Assembly (NCBI GenBank): GCA_013368315.1 | Contig: JAACJM010000061.1 | Span: 339,826-403,825 of the forward strand | Length of the DNA: 64,000 nucleotides | Reading direction: 5' to 3' | Source of the DNA: Tetrapyrgos nigripes | Taxonomy: Eukaryota; Basidiomycota; Agaricomycetes; Agaricales; Campanellaceae | Shown: positions 53,897-64,000 of the stretch, in pieces | Layout: every line of letters starts with the position of its first letter | Position numbering within the stretch: position 1 is the stretch's first letter | Notes under the pieces: generated by a model | What the model saw: only the letters and a program-made list of their open reading frames with translations | Database searches by the model: none | Told to the model about the DNA's origin: nothing | Position numbers and translations under genes: made by a program

Positions 53897-56450
53897 GGTA
53901 CGTGTGGTAGTGGTGGCAGTAGTGGAAAGAGTCAACGTGTGTACTGGGAGGATGCATGCTCGCAACATGGCAGGAGTGCCACACGACGCCGCATGCCAAG
54001 CATGTGATCGCCAAATTTGGAACTCGCCACGAGCTTGGATTGATGGTTTGTCGCGACTGTCTGGACACTGACAGGAAGTATGATTCCAACATTAACAGCT
54101 TGAATGCGCATGCCAGGCATGTGTCCCTCCATTGCCTGACTTTCGAGACAACCCACTCATCACTCAAAATTTGATCATTTTGTACATCTCCACCTTCTAC
54201 TCATTCTCTTCTTTACTCGTCTGGTCACTTTCCTCAGTGTACTATCTTCACCGCCAAGTCAATTTGGCTGTTCGCTCCCATGCCCGGTCACCCACTCCAT
54301 CTCGTCAGTTCCCTCGGTGTTTCTTCCAAAACCCGTGCTCTGAACACCATTCCTTCCTCCTTCAGCCCATACCCCGCGAAGGTCTTCCTCATTTTCCCCA
54401 AGGCCTTTCATCACACCCAAGGGCTCTCACCCACATAAACACCAGTCTTGCGCTGACTTTGGGCTAGTCAGTCGCCTGAAATCCCTCCTCACCTTCGGCT
54501 TGAAGACCGAATCTATTCTCAAACGCGACGTACCAGGCAGGTTTGACAAAAGGGGTCCAAGCGGCTAGTGCGAATAAGAGGACTTCTGTGGGGGCGAGTG
54601 ATATGGGTTTGGGTTCTAATCTGTGTGGTGGTAAAGCTACCCTTGGAGATGAGTGCTCTCATTCGTTTTTTTTCGACAACAGACGACTGATACTACTTTT
54701 TTTTTCGTTTTCTTTCTTCTTTTCTTTCTATGTATCTAGACACTGAAGCAACCTCCCTACATCCATACCCGCCTCCACGTCCACCTCAAGAGTTACAAAC
54801 GTCGACCGTGACCTCTCGGAATCATTGTTTTTCTCCCCACTCCCATCTCCACACAACGAATCCGACACATCCAACGCGTCCAATGACCTAGACACCCCCT
54901 CACCCGTTCGCTCTCATACCGCCGTTACCATCTCTTCATACGGTGTCAGAGTTGATTGAGGATTCGCAAAAGCCTGAACGGTTCCAAAGGTGGTTTGGCC
55001 GCAGAAAGAGCAGCAGCCGGCGCTGCTGAAGGAAGAGAATGTCTCAAAATTCCTCTCCTCGTCTCCAAGACACACACTTTCTTGCGTGCCCATTGCCTTC
55101 CACTTCTTCCATCCTCGAACGCAGATGCATAGCCACTCCAATGACCGTAAACCTAACCCCAACCCCCAACCTCCTGCCCTTCTCCACCTTCAACAAAGAA
55201 CTCACACTCACGAGAAGGGTTTTCTTCAAATCGCTGCCTAAACCAACCGAACGACTCGGAGCGTCTTTTGACGGACGAGAGGAAAGGACAGGTTTGGGTG
55301 GGTGTAAAGGAGGTTTGGGTTGATAATGTCAAGGCGTTTTCATCGGTTTTTGGAAGTAGAGGTGGTGGTGAAGAAGGATGTGATGATGAGGGAAAATATA
55401 GTAGTGGTAGTTATAGTGGGTGGGTATGAGGGATGATATTGATGATACTCAAGGTACATTTCCTTTCATCGTTTTGGTTTCGTTTTCAGTGTCGGTGTCA
55501 TTTTTTCGAGTTCATCCTTTTTTGCCTCAAATTTTATTTCATATCGAGGACAAACGTTTAATAACCACTTCTTTCTCCTCTTCTTCGTCCAGACGTCTCG
55601 CCCAACCACACGGATGCTCCCTGACTCCCTCTCCCTATGTCCCTGCCCAACGCTCCCAACTTGATTCTTTTGCCCGCTCCCAAGTCAATAGATGTCTTCA
55701 CCTCGTTCCTATGTTGCCCACTCCAGCACCACTAGAGTGCAGGTGCTGGTACTTCACTGCCTGGACATTTCGAGATTTAGGTCTGGATTGGTCAAGTCCA
55801 GGCAACGATCAAGTGTCTTGGGCAAATCTTTACGCCAAGGCTTCAGGCCCTGAGGAAGGGCAATCCTTACACTCTTCTACGTACCTCTGGATTCACCATT
55901 CCTTATAATCGTCGTCGTCATCGTCGTTAAAATCTCGACGTTTTGACTATCACGCATGTCACATCAGTCACACCTGTCACATACAAATCCAAATGCTCAA
56001 CATCATAGCACGCCAGCACTCTGCGCAATTCTCGCCAAACTCACAGTGGTGATTGCTGGATACTATTGAATACTCTGGATGGAGCCGGATGGCCTTGAAG
56101 CTGCTGGTTTTGAAAGTATTTCGATGATTTGGTTTTTTGGATGATGAACCTACTATGGCTGCTAGCGTACTCGGTCCATCTGCGTTCGCTTTGAGGCTTT
56201 CGGTGAAGCATCCTACATGATGTATTTTGCTTTTTGTGGAGTTGGGTCTTTCTAGTGCCCTGGTGTTCAGAGATAGCACGATTACTACTAGTATGTTTGT
56301 TGACTCGGATATCAATCCCAAAAGACTCTTTAAGTACTTGGGACAATGCAGAGTCCGTTATGGCTTTTCTTTCGTTAGGAATTGTTACTTCATATGTGTT
56401 ATAGTGTTATGAATTTATACATGTGTCATTAGCACAGCGTGCTAATGGTC
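53897..56450 (+). repeat. Exon-like block P, copy D
   Basis: Most complete relative of copy A: the upstream segment with GCATGCTCGCAACATGGCAG (53953) matches 2195. Then SANKRTSVGASDMGLGSN (54565-54620), the Ser/Pro stretch (54780-54960), FNKELTLTRR (55190), an intron-like region 55452-55592 and ALCAILAKL-type text near 56020. No frame runs through. Confidence 0.55.
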
Positions 56451-56599
56451 TAAGTTTTCTACAGCAAAAATGACGACAATTATCAACTATATACTATATG
56501 CTACGTGACTAGGAGACATAGCCCATCCTTCCTCATCACCCGCATTGACTAGCATCTCTACCACTCCCAACTCCTCTCTGTTTCCTGGTGGGCAAAGAC
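56451..56599. other. Short spacer between blocks P and T
   Basis: Matches 41760-41890. No feature. Confidence 0.4.
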
Positions 56600-57345
56600 T
56601 AACCTACTATTACACAGTCACAAAACTTGGATTCAGATGGAGGTGGTTCTGATATCGAAAATGAGGTGACAGAGTCTTGATGGAAATTGAACAGGGCCAA
56701 AGCTGGGGTAGCATCCGAGTACCCGGTACTGGTGATAATAGCAAAGACGTTGTTCATCTTTGTCTTGAAAAGGAGAAAAGGGTTGCAAAGTTAGATAGAG
56801 TCTAGAGATGCGTGAATTCAAATGGGTCAGTATAAACAGAGAGGAAACGTACGCATACAGTAGGCAAGCTAATCAAGCATAACACGCACTCTAGAACATC
56901 TGCTCTGGCCAATTCTAGCTTCGAAAGCCGGCTCTCAGTCTCCAAAGCTTCAAGATGTCGGTTCAGTCTCATGTCCAGCATATATGCGCTGAAGCATTTC
57001 CACTGAGTGATGAACGAGAGTCAGATACAATGAGCAAATGGATCACACAATGATACAGAAAGAAATAAGAAGAAAAGTTGAAGAAAAGCGAACGAGGAAG
57101 AAAGGAGATAAATATGATTACTACGTACCAATTCCATCGATGTCCCGCCTCAATAGGGGCCTCGCCATTTAATTTGCATTCCGCAATAGCCTTTTCAACT
57201 GTCCTTGGCCTCCCTTTTAAACTTTCATGATTTATTGTTCCCCCTCGCCATAGCCATTGGAATTTGAGCTGAACTTTTCGATAATCCTCGTCCCAATTTT
57301 CTGTCCCTTCTCCGGTCCACTATCCAATCTCTGACCACTGAATCG
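56600..57345 (-). pseudogene. Unidentified small gene, copy D (block T)
   Basis: Paralog of 41885-42640. The exon at about 57128-57325 keeps TGEGTENWDEDY, RKVQLKFQWLWRGGTINHES and AIAECKLNGEAPIEAGHRW, with a GTACGTAG donor. The next segment (56890-57015) reads QWKCFSAYMLDMRLNRHLEA then LETESRLSKLELARADVLE, which looks helical and possibly coiled-coil. The last (56630-56820) ends near SEPPPSESKF. The 5' end is less intact than in copy C (GPEKGQKIGTRII-type frame near 57310). No known domain was recognised. Confidence 0.45.
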
Positions 57346-58799
57346 TCCACGAAGTGTTCGACAATTCTAGCATGAGTCTCAGTCCTCACCCACAGCTCAG
57401 ACTTCGTTGGGTTTGCATTTGAAAGTCCTCGATTTCAAAAGTGGATTCTAAAAGAGGGTTTGAGCTGAGATTGGGGTAGTGTCGTTGTCGGAATCCGAGT
57501 CCAGTATGGATGACAGTGACCATGACAAATTGATGGCAAAGATGACAGTGAGGCTTTAATTACCATCTTTGTCTCAGGAAAGGGGAGAGGTTGAGGGGAG
57601 AGGTTTGGTATGGTAGTCAAAGTTGAATGGTGGGTAATCTAGATAGAGGTGCATAAGTACAAATACGTATTGGATCCAAAAGAGACATATGATACTAGTA
57701 GAGCGGCTGTCAGCATCACACATAAGTCCTACATGATCTGCTCTGGTCAATCCCAATTTCTATACCCGACTTCAAGTGTGTGTCTCTGATACCCTCAAGA
57801 CATCTTTCTCGTGTGCACTGGGCCATACTGCGGTTGCGTATTGATATAGAATGAAAGTTAGATACGGAAAAAACAATGCGAAATGAGACCATAAAGAAAG
57901 AGAGAAAATGAGAAGAAAATCAAATAGATAGTACGTACCGATACTACTTATCAACGTCTCGATGTCACCACCTGAACACCTCAATAATTCAGACGTACTT
58001 GTAGGTAGGCTCAAAACCAACCTTCAACTACCCTTAACCTCTTCTTCTCGGCCAATGACGACTCAAATCCGAGTAGACATCCTCAACCAACCCAGGCTAT
58101 AACACTTGCGCAACCTGTTCTTTGTTATGACTTCCCGCTGCTGTTCCCTTGCTTCCACCTTTCAACTAGCCGAAATCCATCCAGTCGTTCCCAAATCCTA
58201 TGTGACAGTGCTCTCGAGGCCTCAGAAAATCCTTGATTTCGAGACGGTTCCAAGTGTGTCAACAGTCAAAGAGGACAAGGTGACACCGTCCAAGGTACTG
58301 GTGACGAAGCAGCTTCGATTTAGTCTGTGTCTATGGATTAAGAAATGGATAGGACAATGAGAAGAGACTGGGTAATCTAAATAACAGAGACGCATGAGTA
58401 CGCGTTGTTACGATTTGTGAGAGTAGACATACGTGACAAGATCCTACTTGGGTCGGTCACGGACTCCATTCCTACACCAACCGTTTGGGATCCAGGGATT
58501 GAGAGGAGACAGAATGTGAATAGTTCAGCAGACCAGTCACTAATGTGAGAATTGAAGCTTTTGTGGCAGCTACATGCAGGAAATGAGAAAACGACGCTGC
58601 AGTTGCAATCGTCGTTCTCTTGGATGACTGGGCAGTATATAAGTATTATATGTGTGTCAATAAATCAAACAGAGTAGAAAAACTTGAGAAAACGAACGGG
58701 ACGGGCACCTACTAGCTTAAGTATAAGCATACTGTTTCTGAGTGACTAGATCGGGAGGAAGCGGGATCTGACTGTGACGGTACGCGTCCAAGACACGCG
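57346..58799 (-). repeat. Block T continuation, copy D
   Basis: Collinear with 42660-44099. Repeats the exon-like pieces near 57435-57620 and 57772-58020 and the region of 58100-58360. Short frames only. Confidence 0.4.
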
Positions 58800-61700
58800 C
58801 CCATCATGTCATCATCCACCTCGACAAAAAGCGTACAAGAGCCGCTTCAAATTACCATAACAAAGTTTCGGAATGTAGAGCACCCGACTACTGCTCTTCT
58901 TTGCGCACTGGCTTTCTCGACGTCGTCTTCCACCAAAACAAACGTCCCCCATCGCCACCTACTCATTATCTTCCTTACGCATCTGGTCACTTTCCTCGGT
59001 GTACTATCTTCACCGCCAAGTCGCTTTGGCTCTTCGCTCGCATATGATGCCTGGCCACTCACTCCATCCCTCGCATTGACTTTGTCAGTTCCTTCGGTGT
59101 TTCTTCTAAAACCCGTGCCCTGAACACCGTTCCATCCTTCCTCAGCCCATTCCACGCAAAAGCCCTTCCCATTTTGCCCAACACTGTTCGTCACTCCCAA
59201 TGCCTCTCTCCCTGAGTCCTCACATAAACGGCAACCCTGCATATGGACTATCGTTGGCTAGTCAGTCATCTAGAATCCCTCCCCACCTCGTCTCTCAACC
59301 TAGTTGCTTGGAGACTGAAGCTATTCTGGAATGCAGAGGTTCGCAAGGTCGAGTTGTCGGAACGAGACGTGGCAGTGAGGTCCATGCGGGTAGTGTGCAT
59401 GAGAGGGCTTCTGTGGGTGCAAGTGGAACGAAAAGTGATGCGAGTTTAGCTTTGTGGTAAAGCTGCAGGAGGTGAGTGTTCTTATACTTTTTCTCGACAA
59501 TCAACGAATGGTACTAACCATTTGTTCTTGTTTTCGTTCTACCTATCTAGACACTAAAGCAACCTCCCTACTATCCATACCTACCTCCACGTTTACCTCA
59601 AGACCTGCAAATGTCGCCTGTAAACTCTCCAAATCATTCTTTTTCGCTCCCACCCTATCTCCACGCACAACGAATCCAGCACATAGAACGCATCCAATGA
59701 TCTAGACACTCTGACCCTCACCCGTTCGCTCTAATACCGCTGCTACCATCCCATACGGTGTCAGGATTGATTGAGGGCTTACGAGAGCCTGGATGATTCT
59801 GAAGCTGGTTCGGAGAGAGAGCAGAAAAAGCCACAGGAGGAGCAGCAGCCGGCGCTGTTGAAGGAGGAGAATGGATAAAAACGCCGTTCCTTGTCTCCAA
59901 GATGCACACTTTCTCGCATTGCCATCACTTGTTCTTCCATCCTCAACGCAGCTGCACTCTAACGACCATAAATCCAACCCCCTACCCCCAACCCCCTGCT
60001 GTTCTCCTCCGCCTTCATCAAAGAACTCACGCTCACGAAAAGGGGTTGTCCGAATTGCAGCCCAAACCAACCAAACGACAAACGAGCGCCTTCGCACAAA
60101 GGGAAAGGACGGGTCTGGGTGGGTGTAAAAGAGGATTGAGACCGGGGATAATGTTAAAGCATTTTTGTTGGTTTTTGGAAATAGAGGCGATGGTGAAGGT
60201 GATGATGAGGGAGAACGGAGTGGTGGTAGTGGTAGTGGGTATGAGGGTATGAGGTTAGGTGGTCCAAGGGATGATATCTAAGGTACATTTGCTTTCATCT
60301 TTTCTCGTTTCCGTTTTCTTTTGCCGGTTCTCTTCATTTTCAGTTTCGGTTTCAGTGTCGGTTTCATTCTGACTCCCAACAAAAACAGCTCAACGCTTCG
60401 CTCTGGCGTCAGGACTCAGTAGACAAATCTTTGTTTCAGGGTTTCAGGCTTCCACGCAGGGTATTGCTTACACTTTCTGTCTCTGTCCCCCACTGATCAC
60501 AATTCTCGTCGTAGTCGTCGTCAACGTCCTTTTTCTGACTCTCAACCGTCACGCTGTCACGCTCGTCACGCCTCCAAACCTCTGAACGTCCAAAACAACA
60601 AAACATCGCAGCTCACCAACTCTCCGCGTAATCCTCGGCAAATTTACTGTGACGAATACAGGATACCACTAGATGCTCTGAAAGGAGCTGGATGGTCCTA
60701 ACACTGCTGGTTCTGGAACTATGTCAAGGGCTCGGGAGCCTCGGTTTTTAAATAACGAAATCTACGAAAACCAGCAGCATGTGTACATTTGCCCGGAGGT
60801 GTCATTTTCTCCTTTTTTCTCTCTTTCTGTCCATCTAGATCTCTCTTTTATGATCCCGTCATCGTCATCTTCCGATGCCAAGGTTTCTCGACGTCAGCCG
60901 TAAACTCTCTGGATCATTCTCTTCCCCACTACGGCCGCCACCACCGCCATTCAACGCTCCAGATACACTTGCCCCACGATACCCTTCGCATCGATGCTCC
61001 CCATTTCTGGATCAAGTTTGAGTAATCACGCGAGTGGAAATGCTAACACGAATAACGGATCAAGGAGGACGATTCTGTTGTCATTCTCGTCTCCTGGGTC
61101 TGGGCTGGGATCGGGGTCTGGTGCAGACGGCCAACAAGGCCATGGTAATGAGAAAGATGGAAGTGGTGGTGGAGGTGGTGGCTACTGAGGAGTCCAGGAC
61201 GATAAGGTACGTTCGCTTTCCATTCTTTTTTCTCATCTCTCTTTTTGTTTTAAATCTGGTTTTTATGGGATATAAACACGTACTAACCAATGTCCTCTTT
61301 TCCTTCCTTTCTCCTTTTCATACCCTTCTCTACCTTTGTCCAACCGTGTCGCCAAAAACTGCTTGACGTCGTAGGTAAACTCCCAGCATCCTTCTCTTCT
61401 TCCAACTCTATATTAGCCCATTCGCCATTATCACACCATGGCGACTTCTGTCTACCCGCTCCACTCAAACACCCAACCTAACGCCTCAAATGTTACTGTA
61501 ACCAGCTACATATCATAGAGGAGGATTTTGGCGAGGGATTACTGATGGTACGTTGGCTTTTACTTTCCTTTCTCGCGCCGTATTTTCTCAAATTTCATTT
61601 CGTTTCGATCCGATATAAACTCGTATTAACCCCTTCTTTTTCTCACTTCTTTAGCTTTTCGTCCAGAAAAACGCTCTCTCTCTGCGCTCGTTAGCTCCCC

Positions 61701-61890
61701 ACATCCAGTCCACGTCTCTTTGCGTTCGTTTATTCCCTTGCTCCAAGGTAAAAATTTGGCTAGATGGAGGATTTGAGGGTGACTATGATGCCGAGGTGGA
61801 TCGTCTTCTATGCCTTCAATTCAACTTGGGATGCTTGAACAGAGTTTGGATGCGAAGTCGGGGACAGGAAAGAATGGGAATGGGGAGATG
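58800..61890 (+). repeat. Exon-like block Q, copy D
   Basis: Collinear with copies B and C, and free of the SINE-like insert (continuous at 60603). Carries TKSVQEPLQITITKF (58815-58862), the ERASVGASGTKSDASL stretch (59400-59450), the acidic Gly/Ser segment (60185-60260) and SGNANTNNGSRRTILLSFSS (61025-61100). Confidence 0.55.
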
Positions 61891-63216
61891 GTTGGGTTGT
61901 GGTTGAGAGCCATATTGGGCTTGATGTCGATGACGACGACGATGATGACGAGGCGAAGTTTTTGGGAGTGAAGAGGTTACAAAATAGATGGACGAAGCCA
62001 CACTTATGTAGACCTACCTATATACAGAAAGAAATGGTCAAATTCTTCCATACACGCCAACTCATAAATACCCCGTGAGCACATGCACACCAAAAAATCC
62101 ATCGCAAACCAACTAAGAGAGCACCTTGGATCAGAAAAAGCAACGGTGTTGAAGAGAGGGAGTTAAGTCAAAGGATTGGGCACAGTTCTCAGCCGCCAGT
62201 ACGAGATGGGTTTTGACGTGAGTGCTGCAGTAAGTTTGAGTGCGACGAGAAGGGTATCATCATTATCTTGTCAATGTTTGTCGATCTTTCTGGGTCTGGG
62301 TGCGGATCAATAGGAATGGAAGTGGAACTGGTGGTATGAGTGAGGATCTGGGCTGGTATGATAAAGTTAAGTCTATTTTATTTCCGTTTTCTTTTTCCCT
62401 TCGTACTATCAACTTTTTTTCTTCTCTTTCTTTGCTTCCTCCGAGTCATTACTTCTCTCGTTCTTTTTCATTTTATCATCAGATATTTCTTTCTCCGATC
62501 TATTTGCTACAATAAAAACTCATACACTCCTTTCCCCCTCACCTCTTTCCCCCTTTGCTCTCTCCTTCATCCAAATGCGTCGCCTAATTACCTACAAATG
62601 TACGCTCCCTATGTCCCCATCTGGCAATGCGCACAATTTAATTCATTTGCTGGTGCTCACGTCGCTAGACGTCTTCGCCTCGCTCCCGTATCTTCCACTT
62701 CAGCGGCAACCCTTCCATCTCCCTTGTCCCAAAATAGAATTTCATCAAAAAAAGAGGACTTCAGATTCGATTATTGATGCCGATGGGGGCAAGGCGAGCC
62801 TAGCCTTTTCTATGCCTTGGACGTCTACTTTGGCTATTGCGGCTTCAGAGGCAGAGATGGGCACGTCTTGTTGGGCATGATTTCGATCACGATGAAGATC
62901 AGGATAAATACGATGGCTTTTTGTGAGAGAAAACCCAGACTGCCGGTGATTGAAAATATATGCTTGACCTATTTGTCTTCGTCGTTTTCGGTATTTTGGC
63001 GCAGCGTGCACCTCGCTCAATCACTCACACGGGCTCAAACTCAGCCTGGAAGCTATTCCCAAACATAGAGAATGGCAGTGGGCTAAAGAAGATGGATGGA
63101 TATGGCGGTGACGGATGTGTTTTGATCTTAATTTTTTAAATATTCTGTTGCGTATGCCCTTTCATGCGATACCAGAATTGATTGAGGAAGGGTCATCATC
63201 ATGGAATCTGGAAGGG
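61891..63216 (+). repeat. Block R, copy D
   Basis: Collinear with 46831-48118. It holds GTTGGGTTGTGGTTGAGAGC, the empty sites for both large SINE-like insertions of unit B, plus RRLITYKCTLPMSPSGNAHN (62576-62635). Confidence 0.55.
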
Positions 63217-63437
63217 GAAGAGTATTTTGACAAAAAACTGGTTGACTGGTGCCTGTCAAAGTTTGGCGGGCGCCAGTGGAAACCAGTCACCATTCGTTAA
63301 GCGAGCTTAAGCGACCAGCCAAGTCCAAAATCCACCAGTAAAAATCTTAAATGGCAACGCGCACAACCTCTGCTAGCTTCTGTCCCTCTGTTTTATGGTA
63401 AAATAACTTCATTTCTATGTAAGATAATCTACCTACT
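63217..63437. mobile_element. MITE of the CATCAGTATTTTGACAAA family, truncated
   Basis: Left end and body as in 48119-48340. Homology stops at TAATCTACCTACT (63436) and the right TIR is absent. Confidence 0.6.
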
Positions 63438-64000
63438 CAAGGGGGTTTGGATACTGTGGACCGGTACCTCCGGGTCGGTCGGTTGGAGGTCCGCAGGCCA
63501 CTAAAATTTTTGATGCGTAATATTTTTGGGGCTTCGTAGACGTTGAGAAGAGCAGGATAGTGTGTTATAAATAATTTTACATCCTTTCTGACAGTTTGAG
63601 CAACAAAGATGAAGTAAAGTAAGCTATCATAGGCAGCGGCAGCGAGGATAGGTCATGTAAGACGGAAAATCAAATATCCTCATTGCCTGGCCGTCCACTC
63701 CATCAGTGTACTCAGAAAAAAAAAAACAGTAATGATTGACTCGGATGAGAAATCCCCAGCGTACCAAAAGGCCCAGAGTGATGGAAGGTAGCGATATCTT
63801 TGTGTGTGTGTGCGGGTGGTTGTCCAAGATGGAGAGAAGTCGACCAACGTTGCAGCTGGTTGCAGCAACCGAGCAAAATGGGTGAGTACTATACTCGCCA
63901 TTTTTGCGTCAGGAAACTCACCTTTGCATTTCCCAAATCATAGTACCATTGTATATGTGTGCAGCTGGATGAGTTTGTGCTGTCTGGCTGCTGTGCGAGG
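63438..64000. other. Right edge, unique sequence
   Basis: Begins CAAGGGGGTTTGGATACTG and does not match any other part of the window. GT-rich text at 63795-63825. No convincing ORF. It may be the start of another element that truncated the R block. Confidence 0.4.

Noticed and set aside
63227..63300. Small peptide YFDKKLVDWCLSKFGGRQW seen four times, looking like a conserved gene
   Set aside because: It is encoded by the terminal part of a MITE with TA duplication. Conservation reflects copying of the element.
1..64000. Biosynthetic cluster, mating-type locus or NLR with NACHT domain
   Set aside because: I looked for P-loop, NACHT, homeodomain, P450 and synthase motifs in the reading frames and saw none.

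Overview
This window is filamentous-fungus DNA, most likely from an Agaricomycete (Basidiomycota). The evidence is many short spliceosomal introns (48-66 bp, GT..AG), a multi-copy family carrying the basidiomycete membrane domain DUF6535, a copia retrotransposon primed by half an initiator-Met tRNA, a Tc1/mariner-type transposase of a lineage I know from Agaricomycetes, and hAT elements with BED and dimerisation exons. No bacterial operons, rRNA or canonical tRNA genes were seen. Almost everything is repeated or mobile. I see no conserved housekeeping gene.

The backbone is a head-to-tail array of about four diverged units of roughly 12.5-16 kb. Each unit reads: a minus-strand DUF6535-ankyrin gene, then exon-like blocks that I call P, T, Q, R and S. 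Gene copy A is at 1-2087 (cut by the window edge), B at 20917-23779, C at 36900-39934 and D at 50750-53896. Only B is intact: nine exons and 817 codons. Copy A has an insertion in exon 2. Copy C has frameshifts. Copy D has a nonsense codon exactly between the membrane module and the ankyrin repeats.

Mobile elements sit on top of the array. In unit A a 7068-bp copia element (6142-13209, 5-bp TSD, LTRs differing at 4 of 367 sites) and a 3165-bp Tc1/mariner element (15797-18961, TA TSD, 26-bp TIRs) landed in the exon-like blocks. In unit B the P/T part is missing, and its place holds a nest: a MITE inside a hAT element inside an older hAT BED exon (about 23860-25540), followed by AT-rich DNA, a short tandem repeat and a foldback MITE. 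Three copies of a putative tRNA-derived (SINE-like) element lie at 29352-34243, one of them carrying a 685-bp foldback transposon. Units C and D are cleaner copies and serve as internal empty-site controls for most insertions.

Most element genes are damaged in the same way: TGA where Arg (CGA) is expected, CAA to TAA, and Asp to Asn. All fit C-to-T decay of silenced repeats. The most interesting living candidate is gene B, a five-helix membrane protein with five near-identical C-terminal ankyrin repeats inside a recombining tandem family. Exon and element coordinates were worked out by eye from paralog alignment, and the sequence encodes no function that I can prove.
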